A stretch of 64,000 nucleotides of DNA from Shinisaurus crocodilurus (GCA_021292165.1 CM037877.1:114896304-114960303), one strand, 5' to 3'; positions 33,548-46,444 are shown, counted from the first letter of the stretch. The notes: generated by a model not told the origin, from the sequence alone. Made by a program: numbers and translations.

Positions 33548-34351
33548 CTAGCGGCTAAGCCTCAGAGTGCTGATGTTGAACGCATATGTAGGTATACAGC
33601 AGTGGCACATAGCAGTACAAACACAAAGAAGAAGACTTACATAATTGTGCCATGTGTCATACTTCCCCTTACACGGACATTTCCTTTTTAAAAAAAAGAT
33701 GGTCAGATTGTCACCATCTGGGACTGGGTGGGGTGAGTGGTGCTGCTTGGAGACTTCTGAGAAAACTTCTTTAAACCACATCTGCTCTTTTGCTTTAGCT
33801 GTGTCTTTGGTTCTGTGCTCTCGTTCGGTCATCCATAGAAGCACTGATGCCCTAGGATCCCATTCAATGAGAGGTGGCATGTTGTTGATAGATGTAGAGT
33901 TTTCTGACTCAACTGAGAGTCTGTTTCTGGTTATGGACTTCAACATGACACTTGTGCTGATGAGACGTTCAACACCAGCACTATGAGGCTTAGCTGCTAG
34001 AATACACGCCATGAGTGTTGTCTCATTTCTGCAAGAAAATGGACTCTTATCGTTGCTGCTGTCAAGTTGAAGTATCTCCTCATATTCTAGCAAGAGTTCT
34101 GCCAGATCGAGGTTTGTACCTAGCACCTTGTGAGCTGCTTCCAGGTTTACTGAAGGTTGTAAGGTGGCAAAAGTCTTCATAGTCAGCAACAGATCAGCAT
34201 CAACTTCAAAGTTTTGTTCCAAGAACTCAACAAGAGAGTCAATTACTTCATTACAGACAGTGCCAACATCTCTCCTGCCAGATACATACTGGTGGTGTAC
34301 CTTGTGTCTCTTCTCGTGCTTTGTTACCAGCTGAATTTCTTTCAGCATCAC
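33548..34351 (-). pseudogene. hAT transposase C-terminal region
   Basis: An open frame of 267 residues. Residues 119-150 (AAKPHSAGVERLISTSVMLK then SITRNRLSVES) match the hAT C-terminal dimerisation pattern, in which ...S..VER.FS......RNRLS is typical. The following NNMPPLIEWDPRASVLLWM also resembles proteins of this superfamily. The DDE catalytic core and the N-terminal zinc finger are absent, so this is only the C-terminal part. Read further upstream on the minus strand (to ~34530), a frame with NILDTEKLTMLDISKLLALK continues the similarity but is broken by stops. An intact frame this long is unusual for an old transposon. Either the copy is young or the fragment was retained as an exon, and the sequence alone does not decide. 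Confidence 0.6.
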
Positions 34352-34559
34352 TGTTCCATCTCTGGCTGTGTAACAGCTTCATCCTTGAAATCCTTGACTC
34401 ACCCACCAAGTAAATACTGTTCTTTCAATGCCAAGAGCTTTGATATATCCAACATTGTCAGCTTCTCTGTATCGAGGATGTTGACCCTATCTCTTTGCAG
34501 CTGCCTCTAGTACCTGCTGAAGACTGTAAGTACATTAATTAGAAAGGACAGAATTAAAA

Positions 34560-36130
34560 GCTGATCTTCATTTGTGGTAGCAAACCCCACAATTTGATTA
34601 GGCATTGAGTGAAGAAGTACTTTCTTTTGTGTGTCCTGAATCTAATGCCAACCAATGATGACTGTACAAGATGGAATCCAGCTGTTGTACCTGACATCTT
34701 CATTAAGTGGAACTCCAGACTATGTAGGTGCTGTGATTTTCAGAGGCTATTGTCTTTAAAATTATGAAAATAGGTACTGTTTTATTATTCTTTGCCCATT
34801 CTGCTTATGAGCTTTTATAGCACATGTTGCGGCCATGTCTTCAAACATTTCTCTGCAATAACAAAAACTATAAAATTGACATCTTAAAATTAAAGCTTAG
34901 ATTTTCATGATTTCGGGAGTTGGGTTGGGGAGAAGCATCTTGCAAACCACACATGGTCCTCCTAGGTATCATACTAGAGGGAAAACCCCCCAGGAAAACC
35001 ACAAATGTCCCCTTTTAAAAAAAATCAATACGAAGACATACGTAGTGGGACTTCTTATCAATTGCTTAGTAGTTCTGCTGCAGACATGTATACCTGCAGG
35101 CATAATGAAGCTGTTTAATGTTAGCATAGGAACGGAAGAAAGAAAAAAAAAGAAACGCACAAAAGAACCAAAAAGAAACATATGCATTGATAGAAAGACT
35201 TTTAAATGTTCACCCCAAACAACCAAGATTTGGGCCTTTCGTTTTAAAATGTTCCAGTATAATGTCAGAAGGGGCTTTGTGCGGCACAGCTGAATACTCA
35301 GGCAAACTGTGACTGACACATTCAAATGTATTAAATAATTTTTGTATTGTCATGAAGCCAAGTGATTAACCACACTGTTGCTAGAAGGCAAATTAGACCC
35401 TGGCAAAGAAGATGGCATGGTAGGTCAGGTCACTAAACAATGGTTTCATGTGGAATTAGAATAATTCTTTTTTTGTTTTATTTTCATGAAGTGATAGGTC
35501 CCTGTGTGGTCCTGCCTTCTTCAGAAAGCATTTTTGAAAAAAAATTCTTTTTTGCCATGTTTCATTTTTGTGTGTGTTTTCAGATCCTTTTATTTATATT
35601 TATTTGCTGGAGATTTGTGTGTGTTTATGTGTGTGCGCATACAAATCTGCATGCATGTTCATTGCCAAATGATTAAAACACTTCACTTACAATAAAAATA
35701 ATAATTGTGCATTCCAGTTAACCAAAGACTTTAAGAACAATGTAGTGAAGTGCTATTTAACAGAAATCAATTTCATTAATTCCAAATCCTCTTTTGCCCC
35801 ATTATACAGCAGTATTAAAATTACTAACTGTGAAATATAAAAAAGGTTATTCTGTAATTGAAAACTTTTTTGTTTTTAGTTAAATTTTGAAATCAATAAA
35901 ATTCAAATTAAAAGAGAGCAATTTTCTAACTCTTACCCCATTGACTCATTATACAGGCATAATTACTGTGAAACAGCCATGTTAGTTATACATTTTCTAG
36001 GGAGAAGTGAAATTTTGTTCATGCTGACTTCTTAATAAGCTACCATGAGTCTTGCTTTATATGCAGTATTCTGCACTCAAGCAAACCTGTAAAACTGTAT
36101 AGTGATAGGGCACAGCCATGCCAGAGAAAT
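34560..36130. other. AT-rich stretch, no recognised feature
   Basis: Mostly AT-rich unique-looking sequence. The frames at 34907-35293 and 35440-35676 show no domain pattern and are probably chance. Confidence 0.5.
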
Positions 36131-36132
36131 TT

Positions 36133-37490
36133 TATTTATTTATTTATTTATTTATTTATTATATTTTTGAATTGCCCATCTGGCCAGTCATCCAGCCACT
36201 CTGAGCGATGTACAGTCCAATAAAATACAAGAACAAAACAGAGTGTAAAACACAATTATAAACAGTACAAAAATTAAAAATCCCACCCCACCCCATATTC
36301 CCGCCTGAAAAACCACATTTCTAATTCACGGCGGAAGCTAATCAAGGAAGGGGCATTTCATAAATTGGGGACTGCCACAGAAAAGGCCCTCTTCCTAGTC
36401 CCCACCAGCCTGGTTTCTCTGGCTGATGGGACAGGGAGAAGGCCATCTGTGGCAGATCTTGTTGAGTGGCCTACTTGATGTTGCTGGAGGCACTCCTTGA
36501 GATAAACTGGACTGGAGCTGTACAGGGTTTTAAAGGTCAACGCCAACACCTTGAATTTGGCTCTGCAAACAACTGGTAGCCAGTGCAACTCTTTAAGCAC
36601 TGGAGTGATGTGATCACGCCGGCAGCATCCTTTAACCAGGAGAGCAGCTGCATTCTGTACCAGCTGTAACTTTACAAACCGTCTTCCAGGGTAACCCCAC
36701 GTAGAGTGCATTACAGTAGTCTAGGCGAGAGGAGACCCAGGCATGAACCACTGATGGGAGCAGATGATTGGGAAGGTAGGGGCGCAACTGCCGTATCAGA
36801 TGGAGCTGATACAGCACTGCCTGGCTCACAGATGACACTTGAGCCTCCATGGACAGCTGGGAGTCTAGAATGACTCCCAAGCTGAGGCCCTGGTCCTTCA
36901 GGGGTAAATGCACCCCATTCAGCACCAGGTCCACCTTCCTTTGTCCCCCACCAGAAGTACCTCGGTCTTGTCGGGGTTCAGTTTCAGCATGTTCCTTCCC
37001 ATCCAGCCGCCCACTGACTCCAGGCACTTGGACAGGGTTTCAACAGCCAACCTTGGTGAGGACTTGAAGGAGAGGTAGAGCTGCGTGTCATCCGCATACT
37101 GATGACAGCGCACCCCAAACCTCCTGATGATAGCTCCCAGCAGCTTTAGGTAGATGTTAAATAACATTGGGAAGACGATGGAACCCTGCAGCACCCCACA
37201 AGTGAGCAGCTGAGGGTCCGAAGCCTCCTCCCCAAGAACTACCCTCTGGTACCTTCCAGAGAGGAAGGCCCGGAACCACTGCAATACAGTGCCTCCCATG
37301 CCCAACCCCTCCAGGTGGTCCAGGAGAATACCGTGGTCAACGGTATCAAAAGCTGCTGAGAGATCGAGGAGGACTAGAAAAGAGCATTCGCCCCTATCCA
37401 AAGCCCTCCTCATATCCTCCACCAAGGCGACCCAGGCCGTTTCCGTCCCATGTCCCATGGAATGAAAAGGAGATATATCCCTTGCCAAAA
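36133..37490 (-). mobile_element. 5'-truncated L2-type LINE
   Basis: A second L2-type copy on the minus strand. At 37488-36919 it reads LLDLSAAFDTVDHGIL, FNIYLKLLGAIIRRFG and RCHQYADDTQLYLSF. Two further overlapping frames carry LDSQLSMEAQVSSVS and LRPYLPNHLLPSVV, then HWLPVVCRAKFKVLALTFK, so frameshifts have broken it. The 3' end carries a TTTA-type repeat and the CGATGTACAG/GGCCAGATGGGC-like tail also seen at 10617 and 46680. Sequence upstream of the reverse transcriptase is missing, as expected for incomplete reverse transcription. Confidence 0.85.
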
Positions 37491-37612
37491 TTTAGAGTTA
37501 TGGAAGCTCCATGCACAAACACAGGATAGCTCTGAATATTAGCTGCTGGGGTGAATAAAATAAAATAGCCATCATGCTCTGTTCTTACGAGCGTCAAGAA
37601 GCCTCTGGCAGG

Positions 37613-37636
37613 CGTGTGCGTGTGTGTGTGTGTGTA
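37613..37636. repeat. (GT)n microsatellite
   Basis: A short GT tract with a CG interruption. Confidence 0.85.
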
Positions 37637-38128
37637 TTTGTGTCTCTATCTGGTTTTCTTAATGTTTTTATGATTCGGAAATGCATCTTTTCATTAGAAA
37701 AGAATAACTGCCCTGATTCTCTTCTTTGATGGGAGGAACATAATTTCTCTCCAGTAATTATCCAAAACACCAGCAGTTTGGCGTAGTGGTAGATGTCATG
37801 CCTGACCCTGACATAGGCCAGGATGACTCTTCAGAAAAAAAGAAACAAGAAGAGGGGAAGGCACTTGTGTGTCACTAAACAAATGAGGGACAGTTCTCAG
37901 GTGCCTGAAGAAAATATTTATTCTGCCCAACGTGTTTTTTTGGGAAATGATTTTACTTCCACAGGGGCTGCTGATCTTTCTTCAGCTGTATTGAAAAAGA
38001 ATCCTTCCAATGTCTCTTCTGTGTTGAAAAGTTATAAAAAACCAAAAACCTTTTGCCTGTCTGCTGACTTGCTATTGGATTTGCCCCATAGGTGGCCCTA
38101 GGCTGAGCCTGAATCAGCCATAGCAGGA

Positions 38129-38313
38129 CAGTGTTGAAGTAGGACTGGGGAAATCTGGGTTCAAATCTCCACTCAGTCATACAGCTCACTGGGTAACCTC
38201 TCTCTCAACCTAGCCTACTCACAAGGTTGTCATTAAGATAAAATGGGTAGGTGAGGTGGAAAATCATGCTTAACTCCTTGGAGGAAGGGCAGGATAGAAA
38301 TATACAAATGTAA
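38129..38313 (+). mobile_element. degenerate tRNA-derived SINE
   Basis: A B-box-like GGGTTCAAATCTCCACTCAG, the body block CACAAGGTTGTCATTAAGAT and a tail GGGCAGGATAGAAATATAC follow the order of the Sauria SINE with heavy divergence. Confidence 0.6.
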
Positions 38314-38890
38314 ACATTTATATGGGCATAGAGGCAATTCCAGATTAGTTTTATTGATGTCTGAAAGCAGGCATATATTTCTTCACTTTCTGGATATACA
38401 TCAATGAATGCTGACAAGCAACACATGCACTGTTACAGCTCTAAGGCTGGGACTAGACAGTATGGCTGCTGAAAACTATAGTCCTGGCCCCTGTGTCTCC
38501 TCCTCTTCCCCCTGTAATATCTAGTTAATTAAAAAAACCCCCACCAAACTGTGATGTTTTGATACAGCTGATTTCCCAGCACCACCAAACAGGACTCTGC
38601 ACCTCCACCCCTGCAAGGTAGGAGAGGCTGCAAGACACCCTTGGTTGTGTATTTAGGGGTATTACTTGCAACCATGGATGGGATTATTAAGTCTAAACCT
38701 GAACAATGTCTAGCCGCAGCCCCAGAGCTGTAACACCGAGTGTTGACTGTCAGCAGCAGTCATTGATGCAGACTTATGGAGCCCCTTTTACAGAGCTTCC
38801 TTTAATCTCCTTAGTGGTCTAGGTGGGCCGAGTAAGATCAGTCCCAGGCTATGTAAAAGAACTAAATCGATGCCAGAGCCAAATTAAGTA

Positions 38891-39140
38891 CAGTAATACC
38901 TTGGATTGCAAGTAACTTGGTTTGAGAGCGTTTTGCAAGACAAGCAAATTTTAAAAATATTTATTATTATTTTTGACTTGATATACAAGCGACATCTTGC
39001 AATACAAGTACTGTAGTACGGCTTAAATTAAAAATCTCTGTACAAATTTTTCTTGGGGGGATTTCATTTTGATATAAGAGTGTTTTGGATTACAAGCACG
39101 TTTCCGGAATGAATTATGCTCTCAATCCAAGGCATGACTG
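38891..39140. mobile_element. mariner/Tigger-like MITE
   Basis: Terminal inverted repeats CAGTAATACCTTGGATT and AATCCAAGGCATGACTG, flanked on both sides by TA, the mariner-type target duplication. The 250-bp body is AT-rich and non-coding. GGTTTGAGAGCG and its partner GTGTTTTGGATTACAAGC form sub-terminal similarity. Confidence 0.75.
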
Positions 39141-39445
39141 TATATTTATTTAAGAACAAAGCACAGATAACAAATGGTCAGTTGCTTAAAAAAAAAAAGA
39201 AAAAGAAATACAATGAAGCAGCTGAAGATTTACTCTTCAGAAAAACCTAAACTAGAACTCACAAAACTGTTTGTGGGAGGTGGCGGCTGTGGTGGTGATT
39301 TCCAGGAGGCAGAGAAGCAAATGGGCCTCGGTCAGCAACTACGAAGATGGCAAGATTTCACAATCAAAGGTATTTCTATGGAGGGTGGGCACTCACAAAG
39401 TGGGGTTAGAACTTCAACTTCAAAGCCTGAGATGTGTCCGCTATT

Positions 39446-39835
39446 CAGTGGTTCTTAACTTTTTTTGAGCCACGGACCCCGTTGAAAATCTGGTGAAAGC
39501 TATGGACCCCCTCCCTAGAAAAATGCACATACCGGTAAGTACATAAACACAACTTTGCATGCAATGAATATACTTTATTTTATTGAAAATTGATTGTCTC
39601 ATACGATGGCGATTGTATGTTACCTGATCATGTACAGTAGCATCCCATGCAACCCTAAATATTTACCGGTTTTCTTCAGTAACCAAAAAGTACATACATA
39701 ACATCTGGTATACATTGACAAAAACAACAACTTAATATAAAAATATAGTGCATATAAATGTTAAATTTTTATTTGACTTTCACGGACCCCCTGAAGCCCC
39801 ATGGGGGTCCATGGACCCCAGGTTAAGAACCTCTG
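39446..39835. mobile_element. hAT-like non-autonomous element
   Basis: Termini CAGTGGTTCTTAAC and GTTAAGAACCTCTG are inverted repeats. Sub-terminal CACGGACCCC and GGGGTCCATGG repeats recur inside both ends. The interior is AT-rich and non-coding. No 8-bp target duplication remains recognisable. Confidence 0.65.
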
Positions 39836-39863
39836 AGATGATTCCTGTATGTACCTTTTAAAG

Positions 39864-40196
39864 CAGGGGTGTGGAACCTCAGGCCCAGGGGCCAAATCCA
39901 GCCCTCTGGCAGTCCCCAGAAGGTCATGCACCCTTCCTTGGCCCCAACCCCTTTCCCCTGATCAGATCATTTGGTGTTTTCCCAGCGTTCGTGCAGTTTT
40001 TTCCCCATTCTAAAAGGTTGGAATGCCTCTCCTAAGGCTGGCGTAAAGAGCTGCAGGCTAAAAGATGCTGGTATAGTTTGTATTTTTCTTTAGGGCCCCG
40101 CCCCTTTTGCCTTTGGCCCCACCCCCTGGAATGTAGCCCACAAGTGCTTCTCCAAAATGGAATTTGTCCCTCGGTGAACTAAGTTCTGCACCCCTA
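39864..40196. mobile_element. hAT-like non-autonomous element (333 bp)
   Basis: Starts CAGGGGTGTGGAACCTCAGG and ends AGTTCTGCACCCCTA, forming inverted termini. Flanks TTTTAAAG (39856-39863) and CCTTAAAG (40197-40204) match at 6 of 8 positions. An interrupted relative lies at 55069-56456. Confidence 0.7.
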
Positions 40197-40204
40197 CCTT
40201 AAAG

Positions 40205-42150
40205 AGATGAGTCACTGTGGGGAGTGAAGGGGACGAATCAACCTGGAGAGGTGTAGCAATGCAGATTTTGGTACCTACAGATCAGATGTCTGTCATGTCT
40301 TGGTGAGTCCTTTGGTCGGTGACGTTGTAGGAGGGTGGGAATGCTGCATTTGTCACAATTCCATTTCATTGATGGCTGCTTGCAGGTGCAGGGAAACTCA
40401 CAACATGATGATGTCTTGTCATGCTATTTTATAAGACTACACATTATTGGGGGGAGAGGAGGAAGAGAGGCAGGAGTACAGTTTTTAGTGGCAGCCATGC
40501 ACCTTCCATGACATCCATTTCCAGCCCGGGTTTTTGGACATCCACAAGATTTGTCTGGGTTGATTAACATCCACATGTGAATTTTGCCATTCTCTAAATT
40601 TCAGATTTTTGGTTTGGATCCCAACTCTTCTTCCATAAACAGAACAGAGCTTGTGTTCACAGACAGGATTTTCCAGCCTCCCTGTTTCCCTCTGCAGACC
40701 TCTGAAAACTCTGTTGCTGGGGGAGCCTTTGCAAATGGAGGGGGAGTTAGTGGAAATCCCCCCCCCCACTTACATGAATGGAGGGGCAACTTTGGCTCTA
40801 ACTGCTATTCGCTGTAACATTGATCATTTATTTTGAAAAAAAGAAAAATCTTAATTTCCTGTGACTGCACAAAGTGCAGCTTTCAATCTAACCTTCAAAA
40901 GGTTAATTTGAAATACATGAGTAAAAGCTTTTCTGTTTGCCTCTCTTCCTAGATGAATATTACAACTGATTTTAAAATAGGGCCTTATATGTATATCAGA
41001 TACCATTTGAAGTAATGCCTGCATTTGTCTGATCTTTCCAGTGTCGAACTAACAACTCATTTCCAATATCATGCATAATTAATTTGTTTTCCATATAGTA
41101 ATATGATTAACAACTTCACATTTTACACGGGGTACTGAGTCATGTTCAAATAAAGCAAGTTCTAATGAGAAAAATTGGATGTGGCAGCGAACCAGTGTTC
41201 CACTAAGCAATCCAGATTCATATGTGTTTGCCTATCTTTTTCTGCATGTATTTTTGTTAGGATTCCACTGTAAACAAGATAATTTATTTCGTGTTGGGTT
41301 AGCCAGAGTAAATATATTTAATGAACAACACTTTCATTGTAAATATTGCAATAAATTGAAAAGGTCTTCCTGAGCAGCTAGGTACCCATATGCTCTTTTG
41401 GGACTTAAGTACAATATGCTAAATCTGAAGACTGATTAATAAACGAGTGTGGCTTATTTTAGTCATCTGTATTTTAGAATCGCTAGAGGCCTGTGGCCAA
41501 AATTTTGGTTAGTTATTTCAGCTGAATATATCAACCAGCCCTCCTGATCTTTGAAGTGCCTGGGCATGTATACTTCCCCTCTCTGCTTATCTCTCTCCTG
41601 GTTTCCTTTCAGATTTCTGCCTTTGGCCTTTCTTGTCTCCACCCCACCTCTCCATCTTCCAGGCTTGCTTTCAACCCCTGCTTCCTTTACTCTTCCTTTC
41701 CTAGAATCTTTTGTCTGCCCTGCTCTTGTCCAGGATCAGAGCAACTCAGCCAATCACTGCCAGAGGCTCATTTGACTGACCAACCCCCAGAACAGGCAGG
41801 TAGGGTGCACCAACAACTGTCAGAGGCCCTTCTGACTGGCTAGCATTTGTGTCACAAGTAGGCAACTGAGCCAATCACTTCCAGAGGCTTCATCACCACA
41901 TTGAGCACCAAGTGCCCTGGTGCTTTGTTTACAAGATGAGATGACTGCTTTCTGAACCAAAAAACACAACACAAATTATGTGTATTGTTTAAAAATAACA
42001 ACACTGCAGCAAGGACAGAAGCCAAACAGATGTTAAGAGCAGATGGTGAGCGAGCTGCAGGTAGTGCCAGAAGAATCAGGACCAAGGAAACCCCAAGAGA
42101 GAAGTTACGAGTTTCTTCTGCAAGGTGCAGAACTTGACTGAAGTGTTATA
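40205..42150. other. no recognised feature
   Basis: Mixed sequence with a C-run near 40761. The near-repeated phrase CCAATCACTGCCAGAGGCTC (41752) and CCAATCACTTCCAGAGGCTT (41873) hints at a local duplication. No gene found. Confidence 0.45.
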
Positions 42151-42151
42151 T

Positions 42152-42212
42152 CAGCCTCCCCCAACTTGGTGCCCTCCAGATGTGTTGCACTGCAATTCCC
42201 AGCCAGCATTCA
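42152..42212. repeat. F2-type fold-back, left half only
   Basis: CAGCCTCCCCCAACTTGGTG then CCCTCCAGATGTGTTGCACTG, with no right half. Confidence 0.6.
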
Positions 42213-43390
42213 TAGAACCTCAACAACTTGTCTCGGGAGAGGAGCTGAAGGAAGTCACGGCAGCCAGGGCTGCTGTCAGGAGTTTGCATCGCTGGGCACC
42301 TGCTGAGGCCCACACACCGGTAGGGGACCCCATTGCTGATTTCTGGATCCTCCCGGCCTTGTTGCACCTCTTCTTTGCTGTTGACCTGTTCATGCACCCT
42401 CTGAGCACTCAAGATTAAGGAGATGGAGCAGCATCTTCCACTTACCTTGTGCTCTCAATCTGGGCCGTTGTGCAGATTGGGCCCAGAGGAAGAGGGCAAA
42501 TGAGTGAGCAGCGGTGGCGAGGAGGAGGACTCAGAGTATCTTGCCCAACCCCCCCCCCCAAAAAAACCTGCCACTGGCACCAATTGCAGGCTATATCTGG
42601 CCCTCCAGATTTTACAAAAGAATCCTGCACCACATACTACAATACTCCTAACCTCAGAGAAATCCCACTCCTTATTGCAACATGTAAATAAGTACGGTAT
42701 GCAGTCAAGCTGTTTCCCTGCCACTGTAAGCCACCATTCTCGTTCAAATTGGGTAAGGTTCCCAACTGGCTTAGAAGGCAGGAGTAATACTTAAGTTTTT
42801 GGAGCTACGCCAGGGTATACCAGCTGAAGATCTTGTACAGTATCTTTGTTTAAAATCAAAATATTTTAAAAAGCAAATAGTAATAAGATAAGGAAAATCT
42901 GGTTTAATGTCCGTGCAGTTGGAGAGAGGAATAAGTTTGCATTAAACATTATCATGAATGGAGGTTCTTTAGGCAGTGGCTGTGTGACGGTGCAGCTGTT
43001 GCCCTTTGAGATGCCAAAACTTAATGAAGTAGGATAAACCTTGCCGAGGAGACAAACACATAAATGAGATTTATCCCGAGAAGGATTAACTTTTTTACTT
43101 ACACATTTCCAAGGACAAATAGCGAGCGAAGCTTTCCACATGTCGTCAGATGGTGGGCCTGTGCGAAGGTGATTGGAGTTTCACACATGCCGAGAATTTC
43201 ACAAATCCGCTGAAACGTGTTAGAATCAGTGTTTCTTGCTGATCCAAGTAGAATTCTCTAGAGCCTCCAAGTGCAAGCATGTTAACAAAAGCCTCTGCTA
43301 AGGGTTCGCGTCTAGGGGGTAGGAACAGGGTAGCAAAGTGGTGACAATTTGCAACAAGGGAGCGGGGTTGAAATGTCAACTTCCCTGCAC

Positions 43391-43520
43391 CTGCCTCCCC
43401 CAACCTGGTGCCCTCCAGATGTTTTGGAGTTCAACTCCCATCAGCCCCTGCCAGCATGGTCAGAAATGGTGGGAGTTGTAGTCCAAAACATCTGGAGGGG
43501 ATCTGGCTGGGGAAGGCAGT
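43391..43520. mobile_element. F2-type fold-back MITE
   Basis: Left CTGCCTCCCCCAACCTGGTG and right GCTGGGGAAGGCAG. The internal palindrome is CCAGATGTTTTGGAGTTCAA versus GTTGTAGTCCAAAACATCTG. Confidence 0.65.
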
Positions 43521-43808
43521 TCTACACAGTCACTTAACGTGGTTCAACGTGTTGCATTAGCCACCGGGATGATGCCAAAAAGGGATCCTCGTGGTGAGAT
43601 TTCCACCCCGTTCTTCCTTAGCCTTGGAATGCAGGCTCAGCTGAGGTGGTTCCAGCCTTGCAGCAGCTCTATAACACGAAACAAGGGATTGATGGAAACA
43701 AGGGGTGCTTCCCGATGAGGCGTTTATGGTGCATGGAATTTTATAGGAGCTTCAGGCATTGTAGTCTTACATTTGTAACCCTCCTGTGTTTTCCCACTGC
43801 TGCTGCTT

Positions 43809-43809
43809 T

Positions 43810-43863
<54 letters not shown>

Positions 43864-43864
43864 T
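43809..43864. repeat. (ATC)n trinucleotide repeat
   Basis: About eighteen uninterrupted ATC units. Read on the two strands it gives poly-Ser and poly-Asp frames that lack any protein context. Confidence 0.95.
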
Positions 43865-44310
43865 GCTAAGGAGGAAAAGATGGAATAGCTGTGCAATGTC
43901 TTTTGATTGGTAGCTCTAGGACCCTTAGTCTGGAAGTACCCAAGAAGAGTGCTAGCAGAATGGACAACAGCTCCAGCTCCTGGCAACATGCTGTATTTTA
44001 TTTTATATAGCACATTTCTATACTACCCTTCATCAGATCAGATTCTGGGGCTTTTTGCCTTGCTGTGTTTTGAAAAGCAATGAGAGGGCAAAGCCAATCT
44101 TTCACAGAGTACCGTAATTTTTTCTGCCGTGTTGTGCAGTTCTCCTTCAAGTTACAGTGCTTCCTCTGCCTTGACCCTTCCTGAATTCTTATTCCTTTTG
44201 TGCCCCATCTGGTCTGTGTACTTATTCCCTACCTGTTTGCCCTTCTGCCTTATTTAGTTATGCACCTGGCTTGCATTTAATACCACCCCCATCCATAATG
44301 CTTACATTGG

Positions 44311-45905
44311 CCTGGTTCCCACGACATGACAACCCGCCATGGGCAGTGAGCCATGGTGGGTTGTCGTGTCGTCTGAACCCAGCCTGGTTTACTCAGGGTG
44401 GTTTTTTGTTTTTTTTCCCAACAAGCCACCCTGAGAACCCATGGGGTGGGCTCACATGTCACCACAACCCACCCTGGCAATAAACCACAGTGGGTTTGTT
44501 CTGTGAACAATGCACTGTGAGCCCGACAGACAGCTGGCCTCACTGTGGATTGTTCACTCCCTCCCCCTCGGTCCTCCAGGCAGTATCCCAGGGGACACCG
44601 TGGCAGAACTGAGTCATTTCTCCCTCCCCACCTTGATCGAGAGCTGGTTTTGGCTTCCTTGTGTGCACTTTAAACCACCCCCCCCCCCGGAGATTGCGAT
44701 AGGTGGCTTGACAGCTGCCTTTCACAATCCTGTTTTGGCAGCCACTGATAGCCCCTTCAAAGTGCCTGAGTGGCATCTTGGAGGGGCTGTCCATGGTTGC
44801 CAAACTTTTTTTTAAAAATCCACTCCCCTAATTTTTGCAAATATTTGTGAAAATTATTTAAAAAAATTTTTTAGCCACACTTACACAACTGTGCTTGAGT
44901 GCAACTGGGGAAATTGGGAGCCTTGGTTGGGCAGTGTTGGGTGGGTGGGGGTACCTGCTGTCAAAGTGCAGCAGCTACCAACCCTGGACATTGACCCAAA
45001 GAGGGTCCAAACAGGCTCCCCCCAAGTTTGGTTTGGCTGCTGTCAAAAGGCGAGTTGTCAAGCCAAACCAAATACGCGATTGATCTTTGCTTGCAAAAAC
45101 GGGGCGGTGGGATTTACACCCCATTTGCGGCAAGATCCTTCCCCTCCTCCCGACAGTCCTCAGGATCATGCACATTTTGCACTTTTTCTGAGACTCTAGG
45201 TGCATCTTCACACTTTTTTCTAGGGAAAAGGATTTTTGACAACTTTGACAGCTAGCTGTCAAAACTCAGGGTCCCCTTTTTAAAAAAATAAAATAATAAA
45301 ATGGGCTTTTGACAGGGCAATGGGTCTTTTTTGACTGGGACATATGGCTGTATGGCTAGCTGTCAAAACTCCTTTGCTCAAGAAAACGTGGGGGATGTAC
45401 TTCTGCACTTTCCCAAGCACCTAGAGTCTTGGAAAAATGTGCATCACCCTGAGGACTATTAGGCCAAACAAACAACCAAACAAACAAAAAGAGGATCTTG
45501 CCACAAAGGGGATGTAAATCCCACCACCCCCTTTTCGTGAGCAAAGATCACTCAAAGGTGGTGGTGAACCACTGACAGCCCCTCCAATGTGCTGCTTGGG
45601 CACTTCGGATGGGCTGTCAAAGGCTGTCAGAACGGAGGTTGCAAAAAGCGATCTTTCCCCCCAAGAAGGTAAAAGGGGTTAAAAAAAAGCCTTGGCAAGC
45701 CAAAATGGCTCCTGATCATGGTGGGGAGAGCCGCTTAGCTGCAAAGTCCCGTGGTGTGCCAGCTGGCAGACCGAGGGGGAAGGAGGGGGATAACAACCCA
45801 AAGCGAGCCCAATCGTCTGTCAGGTGCACTGTGGGTTGTTCTCAGAAGAATGAACAAACCGTGGCTTATTGCCAGGGTGGGTTGACGTGATATGCGAACC
45901 CACCC
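44311..45905. mobile_element. ~1.6-kb imperfect palindrome (large fold-back element)
   Basis: The two halves are reverse complements in corresponding order. Matching pairs are CAATAAACCACAGTGGGTTT (44480) with AACCGTGGCTTATTGCC (45858), CTCCCCCTCGG (44560) with CCGAGGGGGAAGG (45772), CAGCCACTGATAGCCCCTTC (44740) with the same-family block near 45568-45625, and GATCTTTGCTTGC (45082) with GAGCAAAGATCACTC (45540). The centre lies near 45310, around GACAGCTAGCTGTCAAAAC and GCTAGCTGTCAAAACTCC. The terminal motif GGGTTGTCGTGTCGTCTGAAC (44349) relates it to the smaller F4 element at 57320-57540. No transposase frame was found. Confidence 0.75.
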
Positions 45906-46444
45906 AAAATGTGGCATTATTACAGTGTGGGCATTTCCATCCCTGCTTGTGGTTGACATTGACGTGGAGTGTGGGTGAGGAATGTGTCAAGGCCACATGA
46001 AGCAGTAAGTGCTGCAACCAAATCAATCAATCCACAAATGAAAATTATATTTTCTTAGTTATAATTTCTCCTGCTTATCAGTACTTATCTTCATGCCCCT
46101 AGACTGAAATATTCATTTCAGATCATTTCCAGGTTGATTTCTTACCTTCCAATAGCTTATATTATATGTTAAGTTAATGGCCACAGTACAGCCATATTTG
46201 TTGTTCACCAGACAAACCCCATATGCTGTGTGTCCTTCACAGGTTTTCCCAACCATGTGGGAGACACTTTTTATGAGTAGTTTGCTGCACACAGTTGGGA
46301 TAATGTTTCAAGGGCACTTCTATGAATGTTGTTAATGTGTGACAGGAAACAGAAGAAAGTCCTTCTTAAAGCAAATGTTCACATTCCTAACAATGTAGCT
46401 GTTTCATTCAGTTGCCAAATGTAGGAAATGTAAAACCCGACTCA

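Noticed and set aside
43646..44013. poly-Ser and poly-Asp frames
   Set aside because: Pure translation of the ATC trinucleotide repeat, with no flanking protein context.
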